In this document: one piece after another, positions 44,698 to 52,599 of the stretch | Numbering within the stretch: the stretch's first letter is position 1 | Layout: each line of letters starts with the position of its first letter | Source: Paenibacillus hunanensis | Lineage (GTDB): Bacteria; Bacillota; Bacilli; Paenibacillales; Paenibacillaceae | DNA length: 64,000 nucleotides | Direction: 5' to 3' | NCBI RefSeq assembly: GCF_014645615.1 | Contig: NZ_BMMB01000001.1 | Location: 124,001-188,000, forward strand | Translations under genes and position numbers: made by a program | The notes under the pieces: model-generated | The model's database searches: none | The model's input: the letters and a program-made list of their open reading frames with translations, nothing else | Told to the model about the DNA's origin: nothing

Positions 44698-44763
44698 AAA
44701 AAAGCCCCTTTTCCAGATCGATAGGATACGCAGGTGCGCATAGCATACCAATAGAAAAAGGGC
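44698..44763 (-). terminator. Intrinsic terminator in the nasB leader
   Basis: On the minus strand GCCCTTTTTC (44763 down to 44754) pairs over 10 bp, with one G-U, with GAAAAGGGGC (44713 down to 44704), followed by TTTTTT. The long loop holds an internal hairpin (UAUGC/GCGUA). It lies about 100 bp before the nasB start, between promoter and gene, so it must be overcome for expression. Confidence 0.8.
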
Positions 44764-44803
44764 GTCATTGCCGCATGTATCGTTACACACATCATTGTGT
44801 GCA
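44761..44803 (-). promoter_or_regulatory. Candidate ANTAR-type dual-hexaloop antitermination element
   Basis: Minus-strand RNA, 5' to 3'. Hairpin 1 (44803-44784) pairs UGCACAC with GUGUGUA around the hexaloop AAUGAU. Hairpin 2 (44772-44761) pairs GGC with GCC around AAUGAC. Both loops have A at position 1 and G at position 4, as in RNA targets of ANTAR-domain antiterminators (NasR, EutV). The 3' arm of hairpin 2 is the first three bases of the terminator stem, so the two are mutually exclusive. Hairpin 2 has only three base pairs, which limits confidence. No ANTAR gene is in this window. Confidence 0.6.
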
Positions 44804-44817
44804 CGAAATCTACATTA

Positions 44818-44857
44818 ACAGTAACGGATTGATTGTTTGGTGTCAATATAATTGACG
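44818..44857 (-). promoter_or_regulatory. nas promoter with GlnR/TnrA-like box
   Basis: TGTCAATATAATTGACG (44841-44857) fits TGTNA-N7-TNACA with one mismatch, the core of GlnR/TnrA sites. On the minus strand its end supplies the -35 TTGACA (44846-44841), 17 bp from TACTGT (44823-44818). Nitrogen control of nitrate assimilation by these regulators is well established. The overlap with the -35 favours repression by GlnR, but activation cannot be excluded. Confidence 0.65.
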
Positions 44858-45006
44858 TAAAATTTGGGATTCAGCTTTATTTTGATTTTTATGTCAGGTA
44901 AACGTACTTATGGGTGGCTTTTTAATGACAAAATTTAGTTGCCGATTCTGAGTTGTACTACTACTTTTATAGATAATTATCCATATTCTTAACGCCACCC
45001 CGTCCA

Positions 45007-46578
45007 TTACCCCAGCTTGCGCGAAGTGAGCTTCGCCTGCGTGAACAGCAGTAAGTAATCATGCCCACCTGCTTTGGAATCTGTCCCCGACATATTGAAT
45101 CCGCCAAATGGATGCGCTCCGACAAGCGCGCCTGTACATTTCCGATTAATATACAGATTGCCGCAATGCATCACATCCAGTGCTTCGGCAATCCGTGCTT
45201 CATCCTTGGAGAAGAAAGATCCCGTCAAGCCAAACTCAGTATCATTGTAAATATCGATGGCTTCGCGATAGTCTGCTGCTGGGCATAGTGCCAGTACAGG
45301 GCCGAAAATCTCCTCCTGCATAATACGTGCATCACGCTTCACATCCGCAATAACGGTTGGCTGGATATAGTAGCCATTTCCTTCTGCACGCTGTCCACCT
45401 GTGAGCAGACGACCTTCGGATTTGCCGATCTCAATATAGCTCATAATTTTATCGCAGGATGCTTGATCGATTACCGGCCCTACTGGATAGTTGTCCTCAG
45501 GTAATCCAATCGATAGCTTTCCTGTCAGCTCGGTAACCTTGCGTACGACTTCATCATATACTGATTGCACGATGACTGCGCGTGAGCCTGCGGAGCATTT
45601 TTGTCCCTGAAAGCCAAAGGCAGACGCGACAATCGCTTGCGCTGCTGCATCCAGATCTGCCGTTTCATCAACGACGATGCCGTCTTTACCGCCCATTTCA
45701 GCGACAAGACGTTTGATCCAGATTTGACCATCGGCGGTATCAGCAGATAGCTTGCTAATGCGCAGACCAACCTCCTTGGAGCCAGTGAAGCTAACGAAGC
45801 GTGTCTTCGGATGGGTGGTCAAGTAGTCCCCAACCTCAGCGCCACTACCCGGTACATAGTTAATAACACCGGGTGGCAAGCCGATCTCTTCCATCAGCTC
45901 GACGAACATATGTGCAATTACCGGTGTGGTGGAGGCGGGCTTGAGCAGCACGGTATTGCCGGATACGATTGCTGCCGTCGTCATGCCGACGCAGATCGCG
46001 AGTGGGAAGTTCCACGGCGGGATCACGATGCCGACACCGAGCGGAATATAGGTCAGACGGTTTTGCTCACCAGCGACTGGCGTTAACGGCTGCGTTTCAT
46101 TGATGCTGTCCAGACGTAGCATTTCCCGTGCATAGAACTCCATAAAATCAATCGCTTCCGCTGTATCTGCATCAGCTTCAGCATAGTTTTTACCGGATTC
46201 CATAATCATCATCGCGGAGAAATCATGCTTGCGCTGACGCATAAGCGCGGCTGCTTTGAACAGATAGTCGGCACGCTCGGACGCAGGCACCTTTTTCCAT
46301 TGCTCAAATGTTTCCAGTGCGGTCTGCATCGCTTGCTCGGCAAGCTGCTGATTCGCTTTGCTCACCAGTCCGATCGTCTGATCCGTTTGCCCTGGATTGA
46401 TTGAAGTGATCACGTCGTCGGTGAAGATTGTATCCGATCCGATATGCAGCGGAATTTTCCGTCCCAGCTGCTGCTTGATCCGTTCAAGTGAAGCCTTCAT
46501 CGCATCACGATGGGCAGGCTGGCTAAAATCAGTAAAGGGCTCATTCGCAAAAGGTTTGATATCTGTCATTTTATTCAT
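45007..46578 (-). CDS. L-glutamate gamma-semialdehyde dehydrogenase (P5C dehydrogenase)
   Basis: 523 aa from the ATG at 46578 (AAAGGAG upstream); a start at 46605 is possible but less well placed. It oxidises glutamate semialdehyde to glutamate with NAD+, the second step of proline (and arginine) degradation. ALDH landmarks are IPPWNFPLAICVGMTTAAIV, FTGSKEVGLRI, the general-base Glu in LVAEMGGKDG and the catalytic Cys in GFQGQKCSAGSRA. Length and sequence fit RocA/PutC/PruA. With the proline dehydrogenase at 48705-49619 it completes conversion of proline to glutamate. Confidence 0.92.
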   Translation of the reverse strand: MNKMTDIKPFANEPFTDFSQPAHRDAMKASLERIKQQLGRKIPLHIGSDTIFTDDVITSINPGQTDQTIGLVSKANQQLAEQAMQTALETFEQWKKVPASERADYLFKAAALMRQRKHDFSAMMIMESGKNYAEADADTAEAIDFMEFYAREMLRLDSINETQPLTPVAGEQNRLTYIPLGVGIVIPPWNFPLAICVGMTTAAIVSGNTVLLKPASTTPVIAHMFVELMEEIGLPPGVINYVPGSGAEVGDYLTTHPKTRFVSFTGSKEVGLRISKLSADTADGQIWIKRLVAEMGGKDGIVVDETADLDAAAQAIVASAFGFQGQKCSAGSRAVIVQSVYDEVVRKVTELTGKLSIGLPEDNYPVGPVIDQASCDKIMSYIEIGKSEGRLLTGGQRAEGNGYYIQPTVIADVKRDARIMQEEIFGPVLALCPAADYREAIDIYNDTEFGLTGSFFSKDEARIAEALDVMHCGNLYINRKCTGALVGAHPFGGFNMSGTDSKAGGHDYLLLFTQAKLTSRKLG

Positions 46579-46609
46579 GGTCAGTTCTCCTTTCAAAATG
46601 GGCAAGCAT

Positions 46610-46674
46610 CGGATAGCCTATCGACCATCACTGTTCAATTCGGTTGGTAAGTGAACAAAGGGCAAGTGAACAAA
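46610..46674 (-). promoter_or_regulatory. P5C dehydrogenase promoter with TGAACA operators
   Basis: On the minus strand -35 TTGAAC (46638-46633) and -10 TATCCG (46615-46610) are 17 bp apart, a SigA-type promoter; no -24/-12 SigL promoter was found. Upstream, GGTAAGTGAACAAA (46646-46659) and GGCAAGTGAACAAA (46661-46674) are direct repeats with a 15-bp period, and an inverted TGTTCA (46632-46637) covers the -35. Confidence 0.6.
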
Positions 46675-46731
46675 ACATGTACGAAAAGCATGAAAACGGT
46701 AATTTTGCTATACTGACAAGCATTGAAGCGG

Positions 46732-46760
46732 TTGTAACCAGACAGGCGCTCATGTAAAAT
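46732..46760 (+). promoter_or_regulatory. Promoter of the Fis-type regulator gene
   Basis: TTGTAA (46732-46737), 17 bp, TAAAAT (46755-46760); the start codon follows 32 bp later with GTGAGAGG as ribosome binding site. Confidence 0.6.
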
Positions 46761-46792
46761 GAATACAAAATAACATGAAGTGAGAGGTTATC

Positions 46793-48565
46793 ATGTTCAA
46801 TAATGAACAGATTCAAATAGAGAAGCAATGGACAGAGCTACAACCCGAGCATGATCGTGATGACCTGCTGCATCTGCTGGAATCCGAACCAGCAGTATGG
46901 CTCCAGCAGGGGATGGAGCATTATGTGTTTACAAGAACAGATCTGCGCTTCTGGCGTCAATGGCATGGTGATCTGGCTGCTGGTGTGAGCTGCTTTGAGC
47001 CATCTGCGGTGCTTCAGCCTGCGAACTGGCAGGATGCTAGCTATACATGTATGACACTGGCGCAATTGCCGACTTCGTTAGCTCGTCCGATAATCGTAAC
47101 GAGTGCAGATGGGACGCCGCAGGGCTGGTTATGTGCGGATCGATTGGCAGCTCAGCTATTCCGTCAGAAGCAGCGTGCTGAGCAATATCTGAATGCGCTG
47201 CTGGATACTGTAACCGATGCAGTCACTGCGGTGGATGGAGACGGTACGGTCATTTGCTGGAATGATACTGCCGCGCAAATGTATCATATTCCGCATGAGC
47301 GCATCATCGGGCGCACGATTGACGAGCTATTTAATCCCGAATCACTGATGCTGCTGCATGTGCTGGACAAAGGTCGCAAAGTACGCAACATGTATCATCA
47401 GTCCTCCGAAGGTACGCATGTACTGATCAATGCATCACCGATCATGGATGCCTCCGGTACCATCGTAGGCGGGCTCGCATCCGAGCAGGATATTACGCAT
47501 CTCGTTAAGCTCAATCAGGAGCTGTCGACCGCACAGGCGAGCATTCATGAGACACTGCCGCGTAGCAATGATCCGTTTACACTGCTGGATGGACAGAGCC
47601 ATAGCATTAGCAAGGTCGTTCGGATCGGTAAAAAGGTCGCTGAGCTGAACACGCCTGTACTGCTATATGGCGAGACAGGCTCCGGCAAAGAACAGCTGGC
47701 GCGTGCGATTCATCTGGCAGGTGCTCATGCTGATGCGCCATTTCTAAGTGTAAACTGTGGTGCGATTCCACCGGGCTTGCTGGATAGCGAGCTGTTCGGC
47801 TTTATCGGCGGTACGTATTCTAATCAGGATATTCAGGAAGCCGGTAAGCTAGAGCAGGCAGGCGAAGGAACGCTGTTCCTCAATGAGATTGATCGCCTTA
47901 CACCAGAAATGCAAAATAAGCTATACCGTGCCTTGAAAACACGTCTGTTCCGCCGCTATGGCGGTCAGGAGGAATTGCCGCTTCATGCGCGTATCATTGC
48001 CGCCAGCCGCCACGATCTGGAGAAGCTGGTCACGAGTGGACAATTCAGCTCCGAGCTGTACTATGCGCTCGGAATCGTCACGATTGCTGTACCACCGCTG
48101 CGCGAACGCAGGGAGGATATTGCGATTCTAGTACACATGTACTTACGCGAATTTGCGATGCAATACCATCGACCGTTACCGAAGCCAACACCGGATGTGA
48201 TGCTCGCCTTTGCCCGGTATGATTGGCCTGGTAATGTAGCGGAATTACGCGCTGTTATTGAGCGCTGCGTCATTTTGAGTGATGGCGATGAATTGAATCC
48301 AGAGCTGCTGCCAGATGCTTTTCAAAAGCTACTGCATTTTCCTTCTTCTGCCCCGGTGCATGTGCCGATCCGTCGTAGCCATAATGAGGAACCGGTAATC
48401 CAGCATCAAGGCTTGAAGGCTCGTATTACCGATGAAGAAGAAAAGCAGCGGATTGAAGAAGCGATCCGCAAGGCGTCCGGTAACAAAAGCATCGCCGCCC
48501 GTATGCTGGGCATCTCGCGTGGTACGCTGTACAACAAGATGAGTAAGCATGGAATGGATTCGTAG
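46793..48565 (+). CDS. PAS/AAA+/Fis-type regulator with degenerate GAFTGA loop
   Basis: 590 aa with the layout of RocR-type SigL enhancer-binding proteins: PAS (about 132-240), AAA+ (about 262-507) and a Fis HTH (about 556-588, GNKSIAARMLGISRGTLYNK). Walker A GETGSGKE is intact. The loop that normally reads GAFTGA, needed to contact sigma-54, reads GGTYSN (339-344), and Walker B is LFLNEI with Asn364 for Asp. Like TyrR, it probably cannot remodel sigma-54 holoenzyme and works at SigA promoters. It lies between two proline-degradation genes, which it likely controls. Confidence 0.88.
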   Translation: MFNNEQIQIEKQWTELQPEHDRDDLLHLLESEPAVWLQQGMEHYVFTRTDLRFWRQWHGDLAAGVSCFEPSAVLQPANWQDASYTCMTLAQLPTSLARPIIVTSADGTPQGWLCADRLAAQLFRQKQRAEQYLNALLDTVTDAVTAVDGDGTVICWNDTAAQMYHIPHERIIGRTIDELFNPESLMLLHVLDKGRKVRNMYHQSSEGTHVLINASPIMDASGTIVGGLASEQDITHLVKLNQELSTAQASIHETLPRSNDPFTLLDGQSHSISKVVRIGKKVAELNTPVLLYGETGSGKEQLARAIHLAGAHADAPFLSVNCGAIPPGLLDSELFGFIGGTYSNQDIQEAGKLEQAGEGTLFLNEIDRLTPEMQNKLYRALKTRLFRRYGGQEELPLHARIIAASRHDLEKLVTSGQFSSELYYALGIVTIAVPPLRERREDIAILVHMYLREFAMQYHRPLPKPTPDVMLAFARYDWPGNVAELRAVIERCVILSDGDELNPELLPDAFQKLLHFPSSAPVHVPIRRSHNEEPVIQHQGLKARITDEEEKQRIEEAIRKASGNKSIAARMLGISRGTLYNKMSKHGMDS

Positions 48566-48625
48566 CATAGAATGCATTCATAAATGAGAAGCTTTAGAAA
48601 GATGAGATCTTGTGATCCAGCATCA

Positions 48626-48684
48626 GCCGTTTTGCCCCATGTCGTGAGCTTATGCGCTCGTACATAGGGTGGAGCGGCTTTTTG
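48626..48684 (+). terminator. Rho-independent terminator
   Basis: GCCG (48626-48629) pairs with CGGC (48675-48678), with inner ATGT/ACAT and GAGC/GCTC arms, followed by TTTTT. Confidence 0.6.
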
Positions 48685-48704
48685 ATCTGATCAGTGAGAT
48701 GCAA

Positions 48705-49619
48705 TTAGCGAAATATATTTTTCATCACAAACCAGACATTGGCAGGGCGCTCAGCCAGTCGGCGCATATTATAGCCAAACCAATCACGTCCGTAAGGAAC
48801 ATACACGCGTACCTTATAGCCTTCCTTGACGAGCCGCTTTTGCAAATCCTCACAGATGCCGTACAGCATCTGGAATTCAAATTGCTCCAGCGGAATGCCA
48901 CGCTCAGCGACTTCCTTCTTCACAAACTGAACAATCTGCTCGTCATGGGTAGCGATTGCCGTATAGTTACCATGCGTCAGATGCTGGACGATGATCTTGC
49001 GGTAGTTCGCATCCACATCCTCCTTCGCTGGAAAAGCAACGGTGGCAGGCTCCTTATACGCCCCTTTGACCAGACGTAGATTCGCATGCAGCTCATTCAG
49101 ATCATCCACATCCTGTTCGGTGCGGAATAGATACGCCTGGAGCACAATGCCCACATTGTCATACGACTGGCGCAGCTCACGATACAGATCGATAGCAGGC
49201 TGACAATGCGAATAGTCCTCCATGTCGATGCGGACAAAGTTGCCATATTGCTGCGCTCGTCCAACAATCTGCCGCATATTGTCCAGACAAAGCTGACGAT
49301 CAATATCCAATCCAAGCGAGGTCAGCTTGAGCGATAGATTCGATTTGACACCGCTCTCATGAATCGCATCCAGTGTAGCCAGACACATGTCCAATGACTC
49401 CTGTGCTTCCTGCCGCGTTGAGATGAATTCCCCCAGATGATCCAGAGTCGCCAGCCGCCCATCCAGATTCAACTGCCGCACCGCTTGCACCGCTTCATCG
49501 ATCGTCACACCTGCCACAAACCGCTTCGCTCCAAACCGCAGTCCATACTTCTTCGCCATACGATTCGCCGATGGATTCTTCGCCAGGGACTGAAACAGAT
49601 TCCGAAGCACCGCTTCCAT
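48705..49619 (-). CDS. Proline dehydrogenase
   Basis: 304 aa, the length of the monofunctional enzymes of Bacillota (PutB/FadM). This FAD enzyme oxidises proline to pyrroline-5-carboxylate at the membrane surface. The TIM-barrel landmarks are NLSLKLTSLGLDIDR, VRIDMEDYSHCQPAIDLYREL, VLQAYLFRTEQDV, LRLVKGAYKEP and the substrate-binding YVPYGRDWFGYNMRRLAERP. The ATG at 49619 follows AGAGGG. The product is passed to the dehydrogenase encoded at 45007-46578. Candidate TGAACA operators lie upstream. Confidence 0.93.
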   Translation of the reverse strand: MEAVLRNLFQSLAKNPSANRMAKKYGLRFGAKRFVAGVTIDEAVQAVRQLNLDGRLATLDHLGEFISTRQEAQESLDMCLATLDAIHESGVKSNLSLKLTSLGLDIDRQLCLDNMRQIVGRAQQYGNFVRIDMEDYSHCQPAIDLYRELRQSYDNVGIVLQAYLFRTEQDVDDLNELHANLRLVKGAYKEPATVAFPAKEDVDANYRKIIVQHLTHGNYTAIATHDEQIVQFVKKEVAERGIPLEQFEFQMLYGICEDLQKRLVKEGYKVRVYVPYGRDWFGYNMRRLAERPANVWFVMKNIFR

Positions 49620-50047
49620 AATATCCCTCTTTTCATTAAAAGCTGGTTGAATTCACTTTCATTTTAGTCAAATGATCACGAAATGTACACAAAAATGTTC
49701 AAAATAATACGAAAAATGAGAAAATAATTATTTTTGGATACAGTAATGTTCAATATTGAACAAAATAGATAGTGTAAATTAAATAAGAATATGATGACCG
49801 AGCAGTCAAACTGCTTATTGTAAAATATAAATCTGTATTTGGAGTCATCTCTTTTTGCATGGTGATCGTATTCAATTCTCCAAACCCAATCGGAATAGGA
49901 AAATGGATGTGAAATCAAAAAAATGATGATTGATTTGTATATTTTGAATACAGGTTATGGTAGAACTTTTGAGATAATAGCCTATACAATAGTTATTTGA
50001 GTAGGCGAGTGAAGATGTGACCCGTTGTACAAAAAGGGGATGAATGC
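49620..50047. other. AT-rich divergent intergenic region
   Basis: Between proline dehydrogenase (minus) and the AraC-type gene (plus). It holds the proline dehydrogenase promoter and TGAACA sites (49661-49762). Bases 49770-50030 are very AT-rich; no promoter for the plus-strand gene could be assigned with confidence and no gene is supported. Confidence 0.5.
49661..49762 (-). promoter_or_regulatory. Proline dehydrogenase promoter and TGAACA operators
   Basis: On the minus strand TGTACA (49689-49684) and TAAAAT (49666-49661) are 17 bp apart. A TGTTCA site is at 49696-49701, and a perfect 16-bp palindrome TGTTCAATATTGAACA at 49747-49762. The same hexamer is repeated before the P5C dehydrogenase gene, pointing to a shared regulator. 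Confidence 0.6.
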
Positions 50048-52408
50048 ATGAGATTGAAAAAGTGGCGTACACTTCGCAGTAGTGTGATCGTAGCCTGGTT
50101 TGTATCGTATATGGTGGTGCTATTGCTGCCTATTTTACTTAGCGGATGGGTATACCACGAGACAGTCAAAGCGCTACAACAACAGACCGAAAAGGCAAAT
50201 GACTCGCTATTGCAGCAAATGCAAGAGACGGTAGATAATCGCGTAGATTTGATTCAGCGGTTAACCATTCAAATTTACGGTGATGTGAATGTACAAAATT
50301 TACTATACTCGGGTACTTTTGCTCGTGGCGATTATCAGTACGAGCTGTATAAAGTCGCTCAAAATCTAAAACTATTTCGTTCTACATATACAACGCTGGA
50401 CGATTTTTTCATCTATTGGGCACCAGCAGATACAGTGATACGACCTTCCACTTCCCAATCGGCTCAGATGGCCTATCAAGATCTATATGATGGGGGTGGA
50501 ATATCATTTAAACAATGGAAGGAGCTCATTCATGGAACCAAGCGGCAACAATTTGTAACGACGACTGCTCATTATGAATCTGGTTTGACCAAGCACTATG
50601 TTACCTTTATTCGTCATTTACCAGCAGATTTGCATAATCAAGCGACTGGTTCCATTGTCGTAATGGTCGATCAGCAACAAATATTGAAGGCGCTTTCAGG
50701 TATTCGTGGTTTTGGTGATGGCAAAATATCGATCTTAACCGGAGATGGCAGTACACTTATCTCCGATCAAGTAGGACAGTCCATTCAGAAGGAATTTGCG
50801 AAATTCAGTGGAGAAAAAGGATATATCGAAAGCGATCAGAGCGGAGAACCTGCACGATATTATTTTATTCGTTCCAGTAATTCGGATCTAACCTATGTGA
50901 GTATTGTGCCTGAACGAATCGTACGTAAGGAAGCAAATGACGTTCAGCGGCTGATGTATTACGGCGTAGCGGTTAGTTTGTTAGGTGGGCTATTGCTAAC
51001 GTATTTATTTTTGCGGCGCAATTATCGTCCGATTCATCGTATGATCGGCTTGCTTAATACACGAGTGAACAAGCAGAGTGTGATGGATCGTAATGAATTG
51101 ATCTGGATTGAAGATCATCTATCTCATACACTGCTGGAAAATAATCGAATTAGCGAACGTATGAATCGACAGCAAAGTCAGTTACGTAGCGGATTTATAG
51201 CAAGGCTCCTCAAGGGCAAGATAGATGAACGCGATCAGGTGACAACCGAAGAAATTATAGAATCGCTAGCCATTGGTAAAGATGCAGATTCGTTTGTTGT
51301 TCTACTCATCTATATCGAGCAGAGTTCTGCTTTTCATATGAAGACAGCAGATATGGAGGAGCAGCAACAGAATCGCCTGCTGCATTTTATCTGTAGCAAT
51401 GTGCTAGAGGAGATGATTGCGATGGAGTGCCCGGTTCATCTAGCCGAAGTTGACGAGTTAACGGCTTGTCTGATTCAGTATTCCGAGTCTGATGAGGGGA
51501 TGGTGCGATTAATTGCGCGTATACAACAAGCCCAGCTTTTTTTAAAACAAAAATATGGAGCAGAGCTAACGATTGCAGTTAGTGGTATTCACCGCGGTAT
51601 AGAAGGGATTGCGGAAGCCTACCGAGAAGCAACGGTGGCGATGGAATATAAATTTGTGGCAGATGATGTGGATATGTTGATATATGAACAGTTATCTCAA
51701 AAGCGTCTACTACAGGAAAGCCATGATTATTATTTCCCCCTGCATATTGAACGACAATTATTAAATGATATGAAGGTGGGCGATGCTGTTAAAGCACGCG
51801 AATTGCTGGAAGATATTGTAGAGCGCAATTTGCATGAGACGGTATTGCCGCTGGAGCTTGCTAAATGTCTGATGTTTGATCTAATCGGCACTTTTATTAA
51901 GAGTATGATTGAGTCAGGTGATAGCAAGGACGTATTTTTGAGTCGTCATCAGCAGACCATTGAGACATTGACCAGGGCAAGTACGGTAAAGGAGATGAAA
52001 CAACTCCTTTTGTACATGTTGGAGGATGTGTGTATGCATACAGCCTCAAAGCAAGAACAGAACAAGCAGAAAAATCGAAGTGAAGATATGGAGCAGCTTG
52101 CCAACCAAATAAGACAGTTCGTACATCGTAATTATGCCAATCCAGATCTGAATATAACGATGATCGGCGAATCATTTGATATGAAAGCGACTTATTTATC
52201 GAAGTTATTTCGTGATCATACGGGTGAAGGGTTACTTGACTATATTAATCAGACCCGAATTGAGAAGGCGAAGCTATTATTACGTGAGGAACGGATACCA
52301 CTAGAGGAATTAGCGAGTCAGGCTGGTTTTCAGAACCTCAATACATTTATTCGCATATTCAAAAAGATCGAAGGCATCACACCCGGGCAATATCGCAATA
52401 TGACATAA
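50048..52408 (+). CDS. Membrane-anchored AraC-family regulator with extracellular sensor
   Basis: 786 aa. TM1 (about residues 17-38), an extracellular Cache-like domain (about 40-295), TM2 (about 297-317), a HAMP-like region and a cytoplasmic middle region, then an AraC DNA-binding domain (about 690-786) with MIGESFDMKATYLSKLFRDH and LEELASQAGFQNLNTFIRIF. This is a one-protein version of a YesM/YesN system: the sensor and the activator are fused, with no kinase domain. It precedes the transporter/glycosidase operon and very likely activates it in response to oligosaccharides outside the cell. AAAGGGG lies before the ATG. Confidence 0.9.
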   Translation: MRLKKWRTLRSSVIVAWFVSYMVVLLLPILLSGWVYHETVKALQQQTEKANDSLLQQMQETVDNRVDLIQRLTIQIYGDVNVQNLLYSGTFARGDYQYELYKVAQNLKLFRSTYTTLDDFFIYWAPADTVIRPSTSQSAQMAYQDLYDGGGISFKQWKELIHGTKRQQFVTTTAHYESGLTKHYVTFIRHLPADLHNQATGSIVVMVDQQQILKALSGIRGFGDGKISILTGDGSTLISDQVGQSIQKEFAKFSGEKGYIESDQSGEPARYYFIRSSNSDLTYVSIVPERIVRKEANDVQRLMYYGVAVSLLGGLLLTYLFLRRNYRPIHRMIGLLNTRVNKQSVMDRNELIWIEDHLSHTLLENNRISERMNRQQSQLRSGFIARLLKGKIDERDQVTTEEIIESLAIGKDADSFVVLLIYIEQSSAFHMKTADMEEQQQNRLLHFICSNVLEEMIAMECPVHLAEVDELTACLIQYSESDEGMVRLIARIQQAQLFLKQKYGAELTIAVSGIHRGIEGIAEAYREATVAMEYKFVADDVDMLIYEQLSQKRLLQESHDYYFPLHIERQLLNDMKVGDAVKARELLEDIVERNLHETVLPLELAKCLMFDLIGTFIKSMIESGDSKDVFLSRHQQTIETLTRASTVKEMKQLLLYMLEDVCMHTASKQEQNKQKNRSEDMEQLANQIRQFVHRNYANPDLNITMIGESFDMKATYLSKLFRDHTGEGLLDYINQTRIEKAKLLLREERIPLEELASQAGFQNLNTFIRIFKKIEGITPGQYRNMT

Positions 52409-52448
52409 ACTCTGTGATATCCGCTATTTCCCGGGCTATAACCTCAAA

Positions 52449-52525
52449 TTGAATATCATTTTGGACATATTGAGTATATGAAATTGTAGATTTATCTATC
52501 AAAATATCAATTGTAAGCACTTACA
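52449..52525 (+). promoter_or_regulatory. Control region of importer operon: 21-bp repeat and cre-like site
   Basis: TTGAATATCAT (52449-52459) and TTGAGTATATG (52470-52480) are related sequences 21 bp apart. TTGAGT (52470-52475) is 17 bp from TATCTA (52493-52498), a possible promoter. TGTAAGCACTTACA (52512-52525) is a perfect palindrome fitting cre except for A in place of G in the central CG. AraC activation with CcpA repression is the likely scheme. Confidence 0.55.
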
Positions 52526-52599
52526 TTTAAGCCGGATAGTTGCGGTATATCCGTCTCTAATGCAAGTGTTACTTCAACCATATAACAAGGAGGAATAGA

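Noticed and set aside
44911..44999. GGGTGGC/GCCACCC as a terminator of the P5C dehydrogenase gene
   Set aside because: The arms are about 75 bases apart with no T-tract on the minus strand after the second arm.
46579..46792. SigL (-24/-12) promoter for the P5C dehydrogenase gene
   Set aside because: No TGGCAC-N5-TTGC-like sequence was found on the minus strand; a SigA-type pair is present instead.
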